DNA of 64,000 bases from Niabella ginsenosidivorans (GTDB taxonomy: Bacteria > Bacteroidota > Bacteroidia > Chitinophagales > Chitinophagaceae). Location: positions 3,286,001-3,350,000 of the forward strand of contig NZ_CP015772.1 in the NCBI RefSeq assembly GCF_001654455.1, in the 5' to 3' direction. Below, piece by piece: positions 1 to 8,224 of this stretch; position 1 is the stretch's first letter, and every line of letters starts with the position of its first letter. The notes under the pieces were generated by a model. It was not told the origin of the DNA. It did not search any database and saw only the letters and a program-made list of their open reading frames with translations. The position numbers were made by a program, and so were the translations under genes.

Positions 1-29
1 AATCTGTTGATAATCACACGCCATTTTAG

Positions 30-50
30 ATGCTGAAATAAATTCAGCAT
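30..50. repeat. REP-like inverted repeat
   Basis: Perfect 8-bp arms ATGCTGAA / TTCAGCAT around a 5-nt AT-rich loop, followed by GAC. This word resembles the short dispersed palindromes (TTCAGCATGAC type) common between genes in Bacteroidota. It lies just beyond the csbD terminator, so it may also work as a second transcript end. Copy number in the genome cannot be judged from one window. Confidence 0.5.
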
Positions 51-53
51 GAC

Positions 54-77
54 AAAAGGGGCTTTTTGGTCGGCCCC
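54..77 (-). terminator. Rho-independent terminator after csbD
   Basis: Read on the minus strand, GGGGC and GCCCC arms (positions 77-73 and 62-58) are followed by TTTTG. It starts about 10 nt past the stop codon of the CsbD-like gene. Confidence 0.65.
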
Positions 78-86
78 AAGAAGTCA

Positions 87-287
87 TTATTCAAATCTGA
101 TCTTTTCGATGAATTCATTAATATTCTCTTTGGTTTCGCCTGTTTTCTTTTGCACTCTTCCGAGCAATTCATCTTCTTTACCTTCTTCATAAAGCAAGTC
201 ATCATCGGTCAGATTTGCCCATTTTTGTTTCAGGTTTCCTTTGATAATGTTCCAGTTCCCTTTAATCTTATCATTTACTGTATTCAT
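87..287 (-). CDS. CsbD family stress protein
   Basis: A 66-residue, highly charged, helical protein that matches the CsbD family over its full length: the N-terminal NDKIKGNWNIIKGNLKQKW stretch, then TDDDL and a glycine-flanked second helix. CsbD proteins are small cytosolic proteins induced by general stress in many bacteria; their biochemical role is unknown. The gene is single, with its own terminator at 54-77 and about 225 bp of non-coding DNA upstream. Its place beside an MscS channel and near DUF4142 and DUF2383 genes suggests a stress-induced neighbourhood, which is inference. Confidence 0.88.
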   Translation of the reverse strand: MNTVNDKIKGNWNIIKGNLKQKWANLTDDDLLYEEGKEDELLGRVQKKTGETKENINEFIEKIRFE

Positions 288-512
288 AACTCCTCCATTT
301 TAAATTAAAAAATCGATTTGATATTTGCCGGGTTCATTCATCCCTTAAGCGACAGGTTTCAAATTTGATGCCAGTACCCTGATATGCCCGGAAACTGTTA
401 CTATCCTGCGCCTGTTATACTTCTTCAATAAATCCATACTATTAATTTTTAATCGTTAATGATTTTAATCACCGGGGCCGCAAAGGCTGCGCCTGTTATA
501 TTGCCGGTAAAT

Positions 513-1280
513 TCAAACCGATGCCTTCAGTTGCTGTAATAGCTTTTCCTGGAACTCCATTTTAGCGGCGGTAAAATCAGGAGCGCTGATCCATAAATTC
601 AGCATTACCTTATAGCCGTCCGGCTCCAGCGATGAAACACCAATTCGCTTTGGCGGCACAGACAAAACATTTCCTGCATCTGTTATTGCTGCTTCCATTA
701 CTTTTTTCACCTCTCCGTAGTCGGTGTTGCTGCTGAATTTTATTTCAATATCCAGCCTGCGGTTTCCAGATGCGCTTTCATTAATGATCACCTCGTTGGA
801 TAATTTACTGTTGGGGATCACGATGATCCGGTTATCAAAGGTCGTCACGATCGTATAAAAAATCATGATCTCTGTAACCGTGCCTTCGTGCCCCTGGGCT
901 ATAATAGTATCGCCTGCCTGAAATGGCTTTAAAAACAGGATCAGCACACCACTGGTAAAATTTTGGAGGGTGCCTGATAAGGCAAGGCCTGCCGCCACAC
1001 CAAAAGAAGTTACCAGGGCCGCAAATATCGTCATCCTGATACCGGCGATCTGCATTACAGCAAGGAGTAGCAGCATGCGCAACAAAGTGACCAGCATACT
1101 ACGGAGAAAGGGTCTCAGCGAGCCGTTTATCTGCCTGCGCTCCATCCATTTCCGGAGATAGCCCGAAAGTGCCCGGATAACCCACAACCCAATAAATAAC
1201 ACAATTGCAGCAGCCAGTACAGCCGGCCCTTTATCAAGCAGCCAGGCATACATCTTCTGCAACAATGCCTCCGCATTCAT
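513..1280 (-). CDS. MscS-family mechanosensitive ion channel
   Basis: 255 residues. There are three predicted membrane segments in the first about 110 residues (around 15-37, 60-80 and 85-110). The third is rich in Gly and Ala (FGVAAGLALSGTLQNF), as in the MscS pore helix TM3. The beta domain follows (GDTIIAQGHEGTVTEI, then TTFDNRIIVIPNSKLSNE, the MscS signature) and a C-terminal alpha/beta domain. The protein opens in the inner membrane under tension to release solutes during osmotic downshock. Size agrees with short MscS homologues. It lies upstream of csbD and 31 bp downstream of a small membrane-protein gene on the same strand. Confidence 0.93.
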   Translation of the reverse strand: MNAEALLQKMYAWLLDKGPAVLAAAIVLFIGLWVIRALSGYLRKWMERRQINGSLRPFLRSMLVTLLRMLLLLAVMQIAGIRMTIFAALVTSFGVAAGLALSGTLQNFTSGVLILFLKPFQAGDTIIAQGHEGTVTEIMIFYTIVTTFDNRIIVIPNSKLSNEVIINESASGNRRLDIEIKFSSNTDYGEVKKVMEAAITDAGNVLSVPPKRIGVSSLEPDGYKVMLNLWISAPDFTAAKMEFQEKLLQQLKASV

Positions 1281-1311
1281 TTTTGTTTCCTTTTTAATGA
1301 AAATGCTGCCA

Positions 1312-1536
1312 TTATTCGGAACCTTCTGTCTTTACGATCTTGTTATAGATGCCGAATAATAAAAAGGGAGCGGCCCACTGGCCAATAAACAATGCACGAT
1401 GATCCTGCTTGCAGATCTTTAAAGTAAGGGAAGTGACCATAGCAGCCACAGACGCCCACAGGTAAATATCTGAGGGAACTTTGGCGGTTTGCTGTTCAAT
1501 GGTTTCAGCCACTTTTCCTTCTGAATGACTAAACAT
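1312..1536 (-). CDS. Small two-helix membrane protein, unknown function
   Basis: 74 residues with two predicted membrane spans (about 27-42 and 50-66), a charged N-terminus (SHSEGKVAETIEQQ) and a charged C-terminus. I do not recognise a characterised family, although short proteins of this layout are common in Chitinophagaceae stress loci. It lies 31 bp upstream of the MscS gene on the same strand and is probably co-transcribed with it. Confidence 0.65.
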   Translation of the reverse strand: MFSHSEGKVAETIEQQTAKVPSDIYLWASVAAMVTSLTLKICKQDHRALFIGQWAAPFLLFGIYNKIVKTEGSE

Positions 1537-1997
1537 AATATATTTTTTTATAGTTAAAAATCAGTTGCAGTGGGGGCTTTTAAAAAGCACTCCGGGAGCC
1601 AGCACACAAGCAATAAGTTGTTGCCGGAATTATTATAAACTTTTTATTCAGCTCAAATTGCCTGCCACGACCGGGTATTGAGGCCAGGTTAATTATAAAA
1701 CAAACGAAAAAAAGACCTTCCTGCTGTAAAAACATTCTAAACCTGGCTATTCTTAAATCCAACCGGCTGCTATCCTTTTCCTCATGGGGATGAGGCTCTA
1801 CATAAAGTGTCGCAGATTTTTCCTTTATCCTGCTCATCGAAACAGATCCGCCTCTCCGTTTCATATCCTCCCTCATCTCCACGCGGTTGCATACCGGTAC
1901 GGTATAATGTTTGAAATCAGAATAGCAGTTGCTGTTCATTGCCCCGGCTATAGCTGGCTATGAACAAAGACTTTTTACAAACCAACACTTTTAAAAG
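1537..1997. other. Non-coding stretch of about 460 bp
   Basis: No convincing gene. Open frames on the minus strand here have poor composition, no domain and overlap the start of the peptidase gene. It should hold the divergent promoters for the small membrane-protein gene (minus) and the isoaspartyl peptidase relic (plus). No clear TAnnTTTG box stands out. Confidence 0.5.
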
Positions 1998-2936
1998 ATG
2001 AAAAAAACAGCAATTGCCGTACATGGTGGCGCCGGGCCAGTTACAGAACTCATCATAAAACAGGAGCAACAGTATAAAAAAAAACGCTCTCGGCTTCAGC
2101 GCTGGCGGGTCATACAATCCTTCAAAAAGGAGGAACAGCTGTTGATGCTGTTGTAAAATCAGTAAGCATACTGGAAGATGATCCCTTATTTAATGCCGGC
2201 AGGGGCTGCTTTAAATGCCAAAGGAAAACCGGGCCTGGACGCAGCTGTTATGTGCGGGCTGACCGGGAACGCCGGTGCGGTAACAGCACAAACCCAAATA
2301 AAGAACCCTGTTTGTATGGCAAAAGCTATTATGGAACAAACGCCTTATGTATTGCTGACTGGTGAAGGCCCGGAGATTATACAAAGATCCCGTTACCGGG
2401 ATACTGTTCCCATGGATTATTTCCTTACCCAACATCAGTTAAAAAAATATTTCGCTTATAAACACAGCAAGCCCAAACAAAAAGGCAAATATATAGCTGC
2501 CGGTTATACTGAACATGATCTGAAAGACACGGCAGGCGCGGTTGCTTTAGACGCGTATGGAAATGTAGCCGCAGCCGCTTCAGCCGGTGGTGCGCCCAAT
2601 TGTATACCCGGCAGGGTAAGTGATAGCTGCATTATAGGCGCCGGCTGCTATGCCAGCAATCAAACCTGTGCCATCTCCGGTACGGGAGACGGAGAATATC
2701 TGATCACAGGCCTTACAGCGCATACCATATCCATGATGATGGAGCTGACAGGGTGTTCTCTCAGAGCCGCTTCCAGGCTGGTCATTGCAAAATACCCGGC
2801 AGATGAATGCGATGCAGGGATCATCGGAGTTGACCGTGAAGGGAATATTGCCATCAATTTTAATTCGGAGCGCATGCTCCGGGCATGGATTGATACAAAC
2901 AACACCCGTTTTTGCTCCTTATATAATAACCATTGA
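1998..2936 (+). pseudogene. Isoaspartyl peptidase / plant-type L-asparaginase, two frameshifts
   Basis: The start MKKTAIAVHGGAGP is the classic N-terminus of Ntn-hydrolase asparaginases. Reading frame is lost at a run of nine A (2076-2084), resumes one frame over as LAGHTILQKGGTAVDAVV and DDPLFNAGRG, and is lost again at GGGG (2202-2205), resuming as AALNAKGKPGLDAAVMCG. Each break equals one missing base. The rest is well conserved: the nucleophile Thr in KDTAGAVALDAYG, PGRVSDSCIIGAG and GTGDGE. The intact enzyme would cleave itself before this Thr and hydrolyse beta-aspartyl dipeptides or asparagine. Such enzymes complete cyanophycin breakdown, and a cyanophycin synthetase lies at 21.2 kb. 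Either a true pseudogene or two sequencing errors. Confidence 0.85.
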
Positions 2937-2998
2937 GCAGGAGCACTCACTAATTTCAATCTTATTAGCATTACAGGGGAAACAGAGCAACTGTTTGT

Positions 2999-3014
2999 GT
3001 GGAATATATTCCAC
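2999..3014. promoter_or_regulatory. Palindromic operator candidate GTGGAA-N4-TTCCAC
   Basis: A perfect 6+4+6 inverted repeat with spacer TATA. The same half-sites and the same 4-bp spacer occur at 8103-8120, and a variant with GTAGAA / TTCTAC at 20091-20108. The centre is about 84 bp upstream of the GG of a GG-N10-GC element, a distance suited to an enhancer-binding activator. The cognate protein is unknown; the sigma-54 activator at 4518-5915 is one candidate. Confidence 0.5.
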
Positions 3015-3088
3015 GATTAATGCATGTGAATACGCTTAATCAATAAGAACAGCGCTTTAAAACAGGTAACAGGCGGTCATAATAACCC

Positions 3089-3103
3089 AGGAACGATAAT
3101 TGC
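3089..3103 (+). promoter_or_regulatory. Candidate sigma-54 promoter for the DUF4142 gene
   Basis: AGGAACG-N4-TTGC: GG at 3090-3091 and GC at 3102-3103, exactly 10 bp apart, compared with the consensus TGGCACG-N4-TTGC. Five of seven -24 positions and all four -12 positions agree. A start near 3115 would leave a leader of about 155 nt. Confidence 0.4.
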
Positions 3104-3271
3104 GGGCACCAATAATAATACTTCAGGTTATAGCAATACGAACCAAACCGGGAAGTATAAATACCGTCATTTTTCAGAAAGTAAGATTTTGCCCGCTGAA
3201 CTTTTTGAATACAGGTACTGTTCTACCGGCCGTTCAGCTATAACCTGTTTTTAACTATTAAATTTTAAAGT

Positions 3272-3853
3272 ATGAAAACAATAAAAAAATTATTACCAAT
3301 CGCTGCCGCTGTAATACTCTGGAGTTGTGGCAGCCCGAATTCCAATGATAGTACGGCCCGGGCGGATAGTGCTAATGCAGCAACTATTGACAGTGCCACT
3401 ACGGATACTGCAGCCGCTTCTGTTAGTAAGGAGGACGCTAAATTTGCGGTAGATGCTGCCAGCGGAGGCATGGCAGAGGTGCAGTTGGGGGAGCTGGCAC
3501 AAAATAAAGGCACAGACCCCCGTGTAAAAGAGTTTGGGAAATTGATGGTAACGGACCATACCAGGGCAAACGATGAACTGAAGATGTTAGCAGCCACCAA
3601 AAATATAACATTGCCTCCTGCACCGGATAACGATAAACAAAAGGCAGCCGCCGACCTGTCTTCAAAAAGCGGATCCGATTTTGATAAGGCTTATATTAAA
3701 CAAATGGTGGAGGATCACCGAAAGACAATTGATCTTTTTGAAGATGCCCAGAAAAATGCAAAAGATGCCGATATTAAAGCATTTGCTGTTAAAACGCTTC
3801 CTGTATTAAGAACGCACCTTCAGCATATCCAGAGCCTGGACAAAGCAAAATAA
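3272..3853 (+). CDS. DUF4142 lipoprotein (ferritin-like fold)
   Basis: 193 residues. A lipoprotein signal ends at Cys19 (ILWSC). An Asp/Ser/Ala/Thr-rich linker (about 22-52) follows, then a DUF4142 domain (about 55-190) with KFAVDAASGGMAEVQLGELA, FGKLMVTDHTRANDELK and YIKQMVEDHRKTIDLFE. These paired helices with DH motifs resemble ferritin-like four-helix bundles; the function is unknown, and the gene family is often expanded in Bacteroidota. A second copy lies at 24987-25580. The upstream dyad and sigma-54-like element suggest activator-dependent expression, which is inference. Confidence 0.9.
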   Translation: MKTIKKLLPIAAAVILWSCGSPNSNDSTARADSANAATIDSATTDTAAASVSKEDAKFAVDAASGGMAEVQLGELAQNKGTDPRVKEFGKLMVTDHTRANDELKMLAATKNITLPPAPDNDKQKAAADLSSKSGSDFDKAYIKQMVEDHRKTIDLFEDAQKNAKDADIKAFAVKTLPVLRTHLQHIQSLDKAK

Positions 3854-3986
3854 GGCTGACCGGGGCTTTTCAAAATGCGATCATGGTACTTTAGCATAAA
3901 GCCTTGTCCTGCGCCTGCCTGTGCTGCATTACGGAAAGTGCTGCCTGGCAGGCTTACTGATTTTATTAGCTTATAAAATACGATCT

Positions 3987-4433
3987 ATGGTTACTATGGA
4001 TGGCGAAATATTAAATGATCTGCTGCGTGTTCACAAAGACCGCATTTCAGGCTATGAGCGCGCCATCGCCGAATTGACGGATGCGGAAGATGCCGACCTT
4101 AAACAGCTGTTCCGGAATTATATTGACAACAGCCAATCTTTTATTACCGAGCTGTCAGCCGCATTAACAAAAATGAATGAGCCTGTAGCCGTGAGCCCTG
4201 CAGCAACAGGAAAAATCTACAATGTGTGGATGGAGATCAAGGCTTTTTTTACCGGGAATGACCGGCAAACGATCCTTAATAGCTGTGAAGCAATGGAAGA
4301 TGCTGTAAAGAAAGCCTATGAAAGCGCGCTGGATCCCTCCTCACTGCTTCCTGAGACCTTTTTATTGATCAGCCGGCAAAGCAAACAGTTGCTGAAAGCC
4401 CACAACGAGGTAAGAAAATTAAGAGATGCCTGA
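3987..4433 (+). CDS. DUF2383 (PA2169-type) four-helix protein
   Basis: About 148 residues from the ATG at 3987. An upstream in-frame ATG at 3921 would add a hydrophobic stretch not typical of the family. The motif LNDLLRVHKDRISGYERA followed by a second helix pair (DLKQLFRNYIDNSQSFITEL) matches DUF2383, a ferritin-like four-helix bundle family of unknown function found in stress loci. It lies downstream of the DUF4142 gene on the same strand with a 133-bp gap, and a divergent paralogue is at 20436-20900. It may be co-expressed with DUF4142. Confidence 0.85.
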   Translation: MVTMDGEILNDLLRVHKDRISGYERAIAELTDAEDADLKQLFRNYIDNSQSFITELSAALTKMNEPVAVSPAATGKIYNVWMEIKAFFTGNDRQTILNSCEAMEDAVKKAYESALDPSSLLPETFLLISRQSKQLLKAHNEVRKLRDA

Positions 4434-4517
4434 AAAAATGCACGGCGCGCAGACGACGATCTGTGATTGTTTTACCGATAGATAAACAAGCACAATGAGT
4501 GGGCCTGGCATACCTGT

Positions 4518-5915
4518 TCAATTTACCCCCTGGAACTGTTTTAATTTATTATACAGGGTTTTCCGGTCTATATTTAACATTTCGGCTGCCTTTTTCTTAT
4601 TAAAGTTTACTCTTTGCAGAACGTTCATAATAGCCTGGTATTCTGCCCTGCCGGCTACGTCTTTCAGCAGGTCCTGTGTAGGTGATACTGCGGACGCCAT
4701 AGGTGCCGGATCCTGCGTTAAAACATTATCAGGCACAGGAGTATGGGTAATGATTTCAGGTAGCAGCGTTTCTTCAGTAATGGTACCGCCAGGAGGGGTC
4801 AGCAGCACAGCCCTGCGAACGGCATTGCGCAACTCACGCAGGTTGCCCGGCCAGTCGTATCTCTGAAAGGCAGCAAATACATGTTCAGAAAAACCGTTTA
4901 TCTTTTTTTCACTTTCTTCACAGCATTTTTTCAGGAAAAATGTTGCCAGAGGCCGGATTTCATCAGGTCGGTCGCGTAAGGCTGGCAGGTGAATGGCAAA
5001 CTCATTAAGCCGGTGATAAAGGTCTTCCCTGAATTTTCCTTTCTGGCACGCAGCTTTAAGATTTTCATTGGATGCCACTATGATCCGTACATCTGAACCT
5101 ATTTCCCTGTTTCCTCCAACCCGCTTGAATTTCCGTTCCTGGATGATCCGGAGCAGGATGGCCTGGATATCTGACGACAGGTTTGCTATCTCGTCCAGGA
5201 AAAGTGTGCCGCCGTTTGCCATTTCAAAATGCCCTTCTTTATCCTGTAATGCTCCTGTAAAAGCACCTTTTACATGACCAAAGAGCTCACTGCCGGCCAG
5301 CTCCCTGGAAAGCGTGCCACAATCAATAGCCACAAAGGGCTGTTTTGAGCGTTTGCTGTTCTGGTGTATGGTACGTGCTATCACCTCTTTTCCCGTGCCA
5401 CTTTCTCCATATAAAACAACACTGTAATTGGTAGGTGCCACTACATTAACCTGTTGATAAAGATCTGCTGTTGCATCGGAGGTGCCGATATAATAATCCT
5501 GCTCAAACAGGATGGCTTCATTTTGAGGAAGAGCTGCCTGTTCTCCTGAATACTCCCGGTTCAGCATTTTTTTAAGAATCTCCAGTACTTCTTCAGGAAC
5601 CAGCGGCTTAGGTATATAATCAAAAGCGCCCAGGCGGGTTACTTCTATGGCAGGTCTTATATCAGAATAACCGGTAATGATCAAAATAGCCACCTTGCTG
5701 TTGATCTGTTTTAATTCTCTTATCAGTTGTATACCGTCCATATCTCCCAGCCTGTAATCTGCAATTACTGCATCAAAATCACCGGTTTTATATTTGGCAA
5801 TACCTTTATTACCGGAGAAAGCAGTTTCAGTAACATATCCTTTTTTAAAAAGATATCTCGAAAGAAGATGACATAAATCCACATCATCGTCTATAATGAG
5901 GAGCTTATTGGGCAT
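4518..5915 (-). CDS. Sigma-54-dependent response regulator (NtrC/AtoC type)
   Basis: 465 residues in three parts. A receiver (1-120) has the acidic pocket DDD at 9-11, phospho-acceptor Asp53 (IADYRLGDMDG) and Lys in PKPL. An AAA+ sigma-54 interaction domain (about 140-370) has Walker A GESGTGKE, the sigma-54 loop GAFTGA, Walker B FLDEIA and an arginine-rich region RYDWPGNLRELRN. A Fis-type helix-turn-helix ends the protein (AAEMLNIDRKTLYNKLKQF). It should activate sigma-54 promoters when phosphorylated. It is divergent from the lone receiver at 5982 with a 66-bp shared region, and the kinase at 6460-7854 is the obvious partner. Confidence 0.95.
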   Translation of the reverse strand: MPNKLLIIDDDVDLCHLLSRYLFKKGYVTETAFSGNKGIAKYKTGDFDAVIADYRLGDMDGIQLIRELKQINSKVAILIITGYSDIRPAIEVTRLGAFDYIPKPLVPEEVLEILKKMLNREYSGEQAALPQNEAILFEQDYYIGTSDATADLYQQVNVVAPTNYSVVLYGESGTGKEVIARTIHQNSKRSKQPFVAIDCGTLSRELAGSELFGHVKGAFTGALQDKEGHFEMANGGTLFLDEIANLSSDIQAILLRIIQERKFKRVGGNREIGSDVRIIVASNENLKAACQKGKFREDLYHRLNEFAIHLPALRDRPDEIRPLATFFLKKCCEESEKKINGFSEHVFAAFQRYDWPGNLRELRNAVRRAVLLTPPGGTITEETLLPEIITHTPVPDNVLTQDPAPMASAVSPTQDLLKDVAGRAEYQAIMNVLQRVNFNKKKAAEMLNIDRKTLYNKLKQFQGVN

Positions 5916-5981
5916 ATTTTACTTTTTTTTAGTATACCCAATTTACCGCGTAAATCATGCCGATTTTTCATTTTATCAACA

Positions 5982-6452
5982 ATGTGGATTAAAAAATATT
6001 ATTTTGGCAAAATAATTGTCGATCTTATTAGAGTGAACAGTCGTTTTTATGCATATAATTCCGTATCCGCATCGCCTGAACTTTTGTTTAAAACACTGAT
6101 TATTGATGACGAAGATGATATGTATTTCCTGCTGCGCAACATTCTGAGGCAGCGCAAGATCGAAGCGTTATGGGCAGGTTCTATAAGTGATGCACTGGAT
6201 ACGCTGCAACGGGAACCGGATATCTTTTTAATTTTTCTTGATAACCGTTTGCCTGATGGCCTGGGGTATCAGCACATTCAGCAGTTTAAGGCTATTTCCC
6301 CTGCTTCTATTGTTATGATAACTGCCTATGATACCAGCTACGACAGAAAAATGGCAAAGGATTACGGGGCCGATGATTTTATCGGAAAGCCTTTTACCAA
6401 GGACTCAATATTAACAATAGTAGACCGGATCATCTCATCCCGCGCTTTATAA
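5982..6452 (+). CDS. Single-domain response regulator
   Basis: 156 residues. After about 35 residues of uncertain N-terminus, a receiver domain covers the rest: acidic pair DDEDD at 42-46, phospho-acceptor Asp87 in IFLDNRLPDG, Thr in MITAYD and Lys in DDFIGKPF. There is no output domain, so it probably passes phosphate on or competes for a kinase. The true start could lie downstream of 5982, because residues 1-35 have no counterpart in normal receivers. It sits between the divergent sigma-54 activator and the convergent histidine kinase, whose stop codon is 7 bp away. Confidence 0.88.
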   Translation: MWIKKYYFGKIIVDLIRVNSRFYAYNSVSASPELLFKTLIIDDEDDMYFLLRNILRQRKIEALWAGSISDALDTLQREPDIFLIFLDNRLPDGLGYQHIQQFKAISPASIVMITAYDTSYDRKMAKDYGADDFIGKPFTKDSILTIVDRIISSRAL

Positions 6453-6459
6453 AACAATG

Positions 6460-7854
6460 CTATACAAGATTCAGGGCTACTGTAAATGTAGTGCCCATTC
6501 CCTGCTGGCTGTCTACCTTTATCGTACCCTTATGATTCAGGATGATGTTTTGTGCATTGGTAAGGCCCAGCCCGTTCCCTTTTTTCTTTAATGTAAAATA
6601 TGGTTCAAAAAGATTTTGCAGTGTGTGCTCATCCATACCTTTACCATTATCACTGATTTCAATAACACATTTGTCTGCTTCCTTTCTGGTAGCAAGCGTC
6701 AGAACGCCTTCTGCACCGTTCATAGCTTCTATAGCATTTACAATAATGTTTAAAAAAGCAAGCCGGATCCGTTCTTTATCCACCATTACGTCGCAGAGAT
6801 CATTGGAATAATTTTTTACAACACGTATTTTTCTTAATAATACCCGGTCCTTAGCCATAAAAAGACTTTCATCCAGAATTTTGTTAATGTCTTCTTTCTG
6901 TTTGTCCAGTTGCATGAACTTGGTAGCGTTCAACAGATCGGAAACCATCTGGCTGATCCGCACAGAGTTCCTGCTAATGATCTTAATTAAAGACTGAGCA
7001 TCCTCATCTTTTTCAAGACAGGCCACGTCCCGAAGTTGCTCGGTTGCAAGGGATATATTGGTAAGCGGGTTCCTGACTTCATGCGCTACAACCCTTGCCA
7101 CTCGGCCAATGGTAGCTAACTTTTCAATCCCCTTCAATTCATTCAGCGCGGTATTTTTTTCGCTCAGTTCCTTAATATTACTTTCAAGCTCCTCCCGGTA
7201 CTGATTGGCAATATTGTTGGCCTTTTTTTTCTGTTTATACTGGCTGTTAAAGGTAATGACAGCATATATTATGGCTATTGCTGCCATGCACAGGGACAGT
7301 ATGGTCATAGCAGCTGTACTTGTATAAAAATTATTGAGTTTTGACATCCTTTTTTTCATAAGCTGCTCTTCCTGCACGGTCATCACCTGTATTTGCCGGT
7401 AAATACTATCGGTCTGCGCCAGTTTCGCGGGCCCTACTGCAGAATTCTCCAGCTTTACGGATGCCTTCTGATGCAGCCTGATAGCTGTTGAAAGCTCAGA
7501 AAGGCGCTGATCTGTCATTATCTTTAACCGGGATTCATTTGCCGATTGTACAGGGTCTGTTCTGGTGAGTTTTTTTATTTCAGCATGCAGCATTGCTATG
7601 GAATTGCGGGCATCATAAAAGCCGTTCAGGAATTGAGGCAGCCCATTAATAATATATCCCCGTACGTTGGATTCCGCCGTGCCTATCATCATTTTTACAT
7701 CCCCGATCTTGTTGATCAATGTATAATTATCCACGATCCAGTTCTTCTCCTGTTGCAGTCTCCGGTTGGTAGAAAGGATAAGGATATAGGAAACCAACAG
7801 CAACAATGATGATAGTGCATATCCAAGTCTGATCTTATTTAAAGACAATACCAT
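6460..7854 (-). CDS. CHASE3-type membrane sensor histidine kinase
   Basis: 464 residues. TM1 (about 8-27) and TM2 (about 179-202) flank a helical extracytoplasmic domain with NVRGYIINGLPQFL, the CHASE3 pattern. A coiled coil follows (residues 205-240), then HisKA with the phospho-acceptor His in VAHEVRNPLTN, and HATPase_c with the N box (NIIVNAIEAM), G1 box (DNGKGMD) and G2 box (GNGLGL). The signal is unknown. Gene order makes it the probable partner of one or both response regulators beside it. It is convergent with the lone receiver. Confidence 0.93.
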   Translation of the reverse strand: MVLSLNKIRLGYALSSLLLLVSYILILSTNRRLQQEKNWIVDNYTLINKIGDVKMMIGTAESNVRGYIINGLPQFLNGFYDARNSIAMLHAEIKKLTRTDPVQSANESRLKIMTDQRLSELSTAIRLHQKASVKLENSAVGPAKLAQTDSIYRQIQVMTVQEEQLMKKRMSKLNNFYTSTAAMTILSLCMAAIAIIYAVITFNSQYKQKKKANNIANQYREELESNIKELSEKNTALNELKGIEKLATIGRVARVVAHEVRNPLTNISLATEQLRDVACLEKDEDAQSLIKIISRNSVRISQMVSDLLNATKFMQLDKQKEDINKILDESLFMAKDRVLLRKIRVVKNYSNDLCDVMVDKERIRLAFLNIIVNAIEAMNGAEGVLTLATRKEADKCVIEISDNGKGMDEHTLQNLFEPYFTLKKKGNGLGLTNAQNIILNHKGTIKVDSQQGMGTTFTVALNLV

Positions 7855-8102
7855 AAATAAAGTGTTTTTAACCGGTATGGACTAATGAGGGACGGGGGTA
7901 TACACCCGTACCGGACGTTAACTTTTGAAAAAGAAGAGTTTTTTGCCGGATTAATTTTATTGAAAAGCAATATCAGAATCCGGCAATATCCGGCGCGCTT
8001 ACAAAAGCGCTTTTGATAAAAGTAATCTATTTTTTTAACAATCGCCGTATGCCGGATGGAAGTTTTTATAAACCCCTCTGAATCTTAACAGTTTACAGTT
8101 TT

Positions 8103-8120
8103 TGTGGAAATAATTCCACA
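8103..8120. promoter_or_regulatory. Palindromic operator candidate TGTGGAA-N4-TTCCACA
   Basis: Perfect 7+4+7 inverted repeat with spacer ATAA. The inner 6+4+6 core is identical to the site at 2999-3014. It is centred about 76 bp upstream of the GG of the sigma-54-like element at 8187 and about 105 bp before the carbamoyltransferase start. Confidence 0.5.
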
Positions 8121-8186
8121 CAATCAACAGCATTCCGGACTGTTTATCCCTGTTTGGGCTGCCGGCACCGGGCATTTACAGATGGC

Positions 8187-8201
8187 GGATTATTTGTTGC
8201 T
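8187..8201 (+). promoter_or_regulatory. Candidate sigma-54 promoter for the glycan operon
   Basis: GG at 8187-8188 and GC at 8199-8200 with 10 bp between and a good -12 box TTGCT. The -24 box beyond GG is poor. A start near 8212 would give a very short leader. The case rests mainly on the dyad at nearly the same distance as in the DUF4142 region. Confidence 0.25.
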
Positions 8202-8224
8202 ATAACAGAAACAAATCAATTTTT

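Larger units (their letters stand above)
2937..3271. other. Intergenic region with dyad and candidate sigma-54 promoter
   Basis: 335 bp between the peptidase relic and the DUF4142 gene. It holds a 16-bp perfect dyad (2999-3014) and a GG-N10-GC element (3089-3103), listed separately. A frame open from about 3030 to 3254 encodes an Asn/Thr/Gly-rich sequence (GTNNNTSGYSNTNQTG) but has no ATG, so I do not call it a gene. Confidence 0.5.
7855..8224. other. 370-bp divergent promoter region
   Basis: No gene. The region separates the histidine kinase (minus) from the glycan operon (plus). It contains the dyad at 8103-8120 and a GG-N10-GC element at 8187-8200. It also has repeated words CCGGAT/CCGGCA and a short self-complementary AAAAGCGCTTTT near 8013. 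Confidence 0.5.

Noticed and set aside
1580-1939. Minus-strand open frame of 119 codons
   Set aside because: Composition unlike neighbours, no domain, no signal, and it lies in the divergent promoter region.
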